Shown here piece after piece: positions 62,944 to 64,000 of a DNA stretch of 64,000 bases. The stretch comes from Fodinisporobacter ferrooxydans (GTDB lineage Bacteria; Bacillota; Bacilli; Tumebacillales; MYW30-H2), in NCBI RefSeq assembly GCF_022818495.1, contig NZ_CP089291.1, positions 4,171,501 to 4,235,500 of the forward strand. Direction: 5' to 3'. A model generated the notes under the pieces. It was not told where the DNA came from and searched no databases. It saw nothing but the letters and a program-made list of their open reading frames with translations. Each line of letters begins with the position of its first letter. The stretch's first letter is position 1. Made by a program: the position numbers and the translations under genes.

Positions 62944-63942
62944 CTATCTTTCTTGCAGGAGGCGATTTCGGTACGGCGCAAACTGTTGGTCCCGCTGTCG
63001 GTATTGATCCAATGTCTGACGAAACAAACCATGAAGCTGTTCCATGCTTGCCCGTCTGCGCCGATATAGATAAAACAATTTCCAAAGCCCATGTGGAAAG
63101 GAGGCGTATGTGGCGATTTGCCGCAATTCCATTTCTGATAGTTCACGAATTTTCTCGTATTCCTGTATCAAATCAGCAATCGCATCGGAGTGACCTTGCT
63201 CGACTGCATACAAACAGCACCTTGCCAAATCAAATACAGGCGTATCTTCGATCGGCTTTGGCACTTGCCGAAAATATACTTTTCCACTTGGACTCATCCA
63301 TTGTTGGTCAAAGGGCGCTCCGCCAACACAGCGATCCAATGGATCGATTGTCATGTTCTCGCTGCCAAATGCGCTGGACACATGCCGAATTTGGTTTTGC
63401 AAAAGTTCCGATTGCTCCAGGAAGCGTGTTTGTATCAAATCTTTTTGTGCTATTTTTTTCCATTCTAGCAAGGCAGATTCCATATCCGATATGGATGCCC
63501 GCATAATTTCCGCCCATTGCAGCTGCGGTTTGGAAAGCCCATCCTCCATGTATTCAAAGTATTCAAAGCCGCGCAACGCCTGATGTACCGCCGCCAGATT
63601 GCGGATCGCCGGCAGTACATCTTCCGGCGAAAACCGCAGCTTGCGGCCATCAATCCAATCGGTCAAAACGAACCATTTGTCATGTACGTGAACATATGGA
63701 TCCCCGTATAACGTTCGAATCATCCGGGGAATCCGTCTGTATCCGTGACGCGCCAAATATTCGGCAACGTCAAAATCCTGCCAAAGCATTTGCACATCCT
63801 CGTACGCATCCAGTATTTTTTTCCCTTTGTCCGTATCTGCATACCATCTGTCAGCCCGTATTTCGTCCGGTACGAGATCGAGTACCCGGATGCCATATTG
63901 AGGGAAAATAGTTTTGGGCCACTGATCGATTTCTGCCTGCAT
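62944..63942 (-). CDS. ysxE: YsxE/CotS-family spore coat protein
   Basis: 332-aa APH-fold protein. The catalytic region is strongly degenerate: DRCVGGAPFDQQW replaces HGDxxxxN, and TPVFDLARCCLY replaces the DxD loop, so kinase activity is not expected. N-lobe WFVLTDWIDGRKLRF fits the CotS/YsxE family. ATG at 63942 follows AAAGGAGGGGTACAAC. Size and proximity to valS match B. subtilis ysxE. The upstream gene is outside the window. Confidence 0.82.
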   Translation of the reverse strand: MQAEIDQWPKTIFPQYGIRVLDLVPDEIRADRWYADTDKGKKILDAYEDVQMLWQDFDVAEYLARHGYRRIPRMIRTLYGDPYVHVHDKWFVLTDWIDGRKLRFSPEDVLPAIRNLAAVHQALRGFEYFEYMEDGLSKPQLQWAEIMRASISDMESALLEWKKIAQKDLIQTRFLEQSELLQNQIRHVSSAFGSENMTIDPLDRCVGGAPFDQQWMSPSGKVYFRQVPKPIEDTPVFDLARCCLYAVEQGHSDAIADLIQEYEKIRELSEMELRQIATYASFPHGLWKLFYLYRRRRASMEQLHGLFRQTLDQYRQRDQQFAPYRNRLLQER

Positions 63943-64000
63943 GTTGTACCCCTCCTTTCCAAAACCGGCGGAAAGTACAGCAAAGGGACTGTGCTTAGCG

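Noticed and set aside
63951-64000. Upstream gene on the minus strand at the window edge
   Set aside because: Only 50 bases remain; one frame has a stop near 63996 but no identifiable protein sequence.

Overview
The window comes from an endospore-forming, low-to-mid GC Gram-positive bacterium (Bacillota, Bacilli). It carries spoIIIAA, yqhV, spo0B, spoIVFA/spoIVFB, a SpoIIB-like SPOR protein and CotS-family coat proteins. Gene order follows two Bacillus subtilis neighbourhoods: spoIIIA-yqhV-efp-yqhT-gcv-yqhH/yqhG, and ysxE-valS-folC-comC-spoIIB-maf-radC-mreBCD-minCD-spoIVFAB-rplU-prp-rpmA-spo0B-obg. An Alicyclobacillaceae-like lineage would fit, but that is inference; no rRNA is present. Almost all genes are on the minus strand. 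The exceptions are the amino-acid permease (2431-3720), a histidine phosphatase (5817-6425), yqhH-yqhG (11357-14079) and two small membrane ORFs.

Layout. 1-6.4 kb: 3' part of spoIIIAA, a CD1247-type Zn-ribbon protein, yqhV, permease, efp, a proline peptidase and a phosphatase. 6.4-11.2 kb: glycine cleavage genes gcvT-gcvPA-gcvPB behind a tandem glycine riboswitch, with an eight-copy 10-bp repeat between riboswitch and gcvT. 11.3-15.3 kb: yqhH-yqhG and a DnaI-like helicase loader. 15.4-20.4 kb: ACT-domain gene, thrC, thrB and asnB. 20.6-25.7 kb: a complete seven-gene comG-like competence pseudopilus operon with an excellent sigma-H promoter match. 25.9-31.4 kb: JAMM peptidase, obg, membrane-anchored Spo0B-like protein, rpmA, prp, rplU, rng. 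31.5-41.4 kb: spoIVFB, spoIVFA, minD, minC, mreD, mreC, mreB, radC, maf, DUF4321, SPOR protein. 41.8-42.8 kb: a 3D/G5 cell-wall protein.

43-54 kb: a second, complete type IV pilus locus (pilB, pilT, pilC, pilA, pilD, pilM, pilN, pilO and three minor pilin genes, one with a long Gly-Asn/Gly-Ser hexanucleotide repeat). 54-60.4 kb: murC, folC and valS, valS behind a T-box. 60.4-64 kb: a small membrane protein with a poly-Lys tail, a 56-aa membrane ORF and two degenerate CotS/YsxE-family pseudokinases.

The least explained signals are non-coding. (i) A dispersed MITE-like family (GATGTTCAAAAA...TTTTTGAACACGCACT) has copies inside both pilus operons and one copy nested in a terminator hairpin. (ii) A palindromic candidate structured RNA with a loop pseudoknot lies at 41556-41646. 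(iii) There are several short tandem repeats. (iv) The conserved start of PilC begins at an ATC codon with no canonical start upstream. No tRNA, rRNA, CRISPR array or intact transposase was seen.
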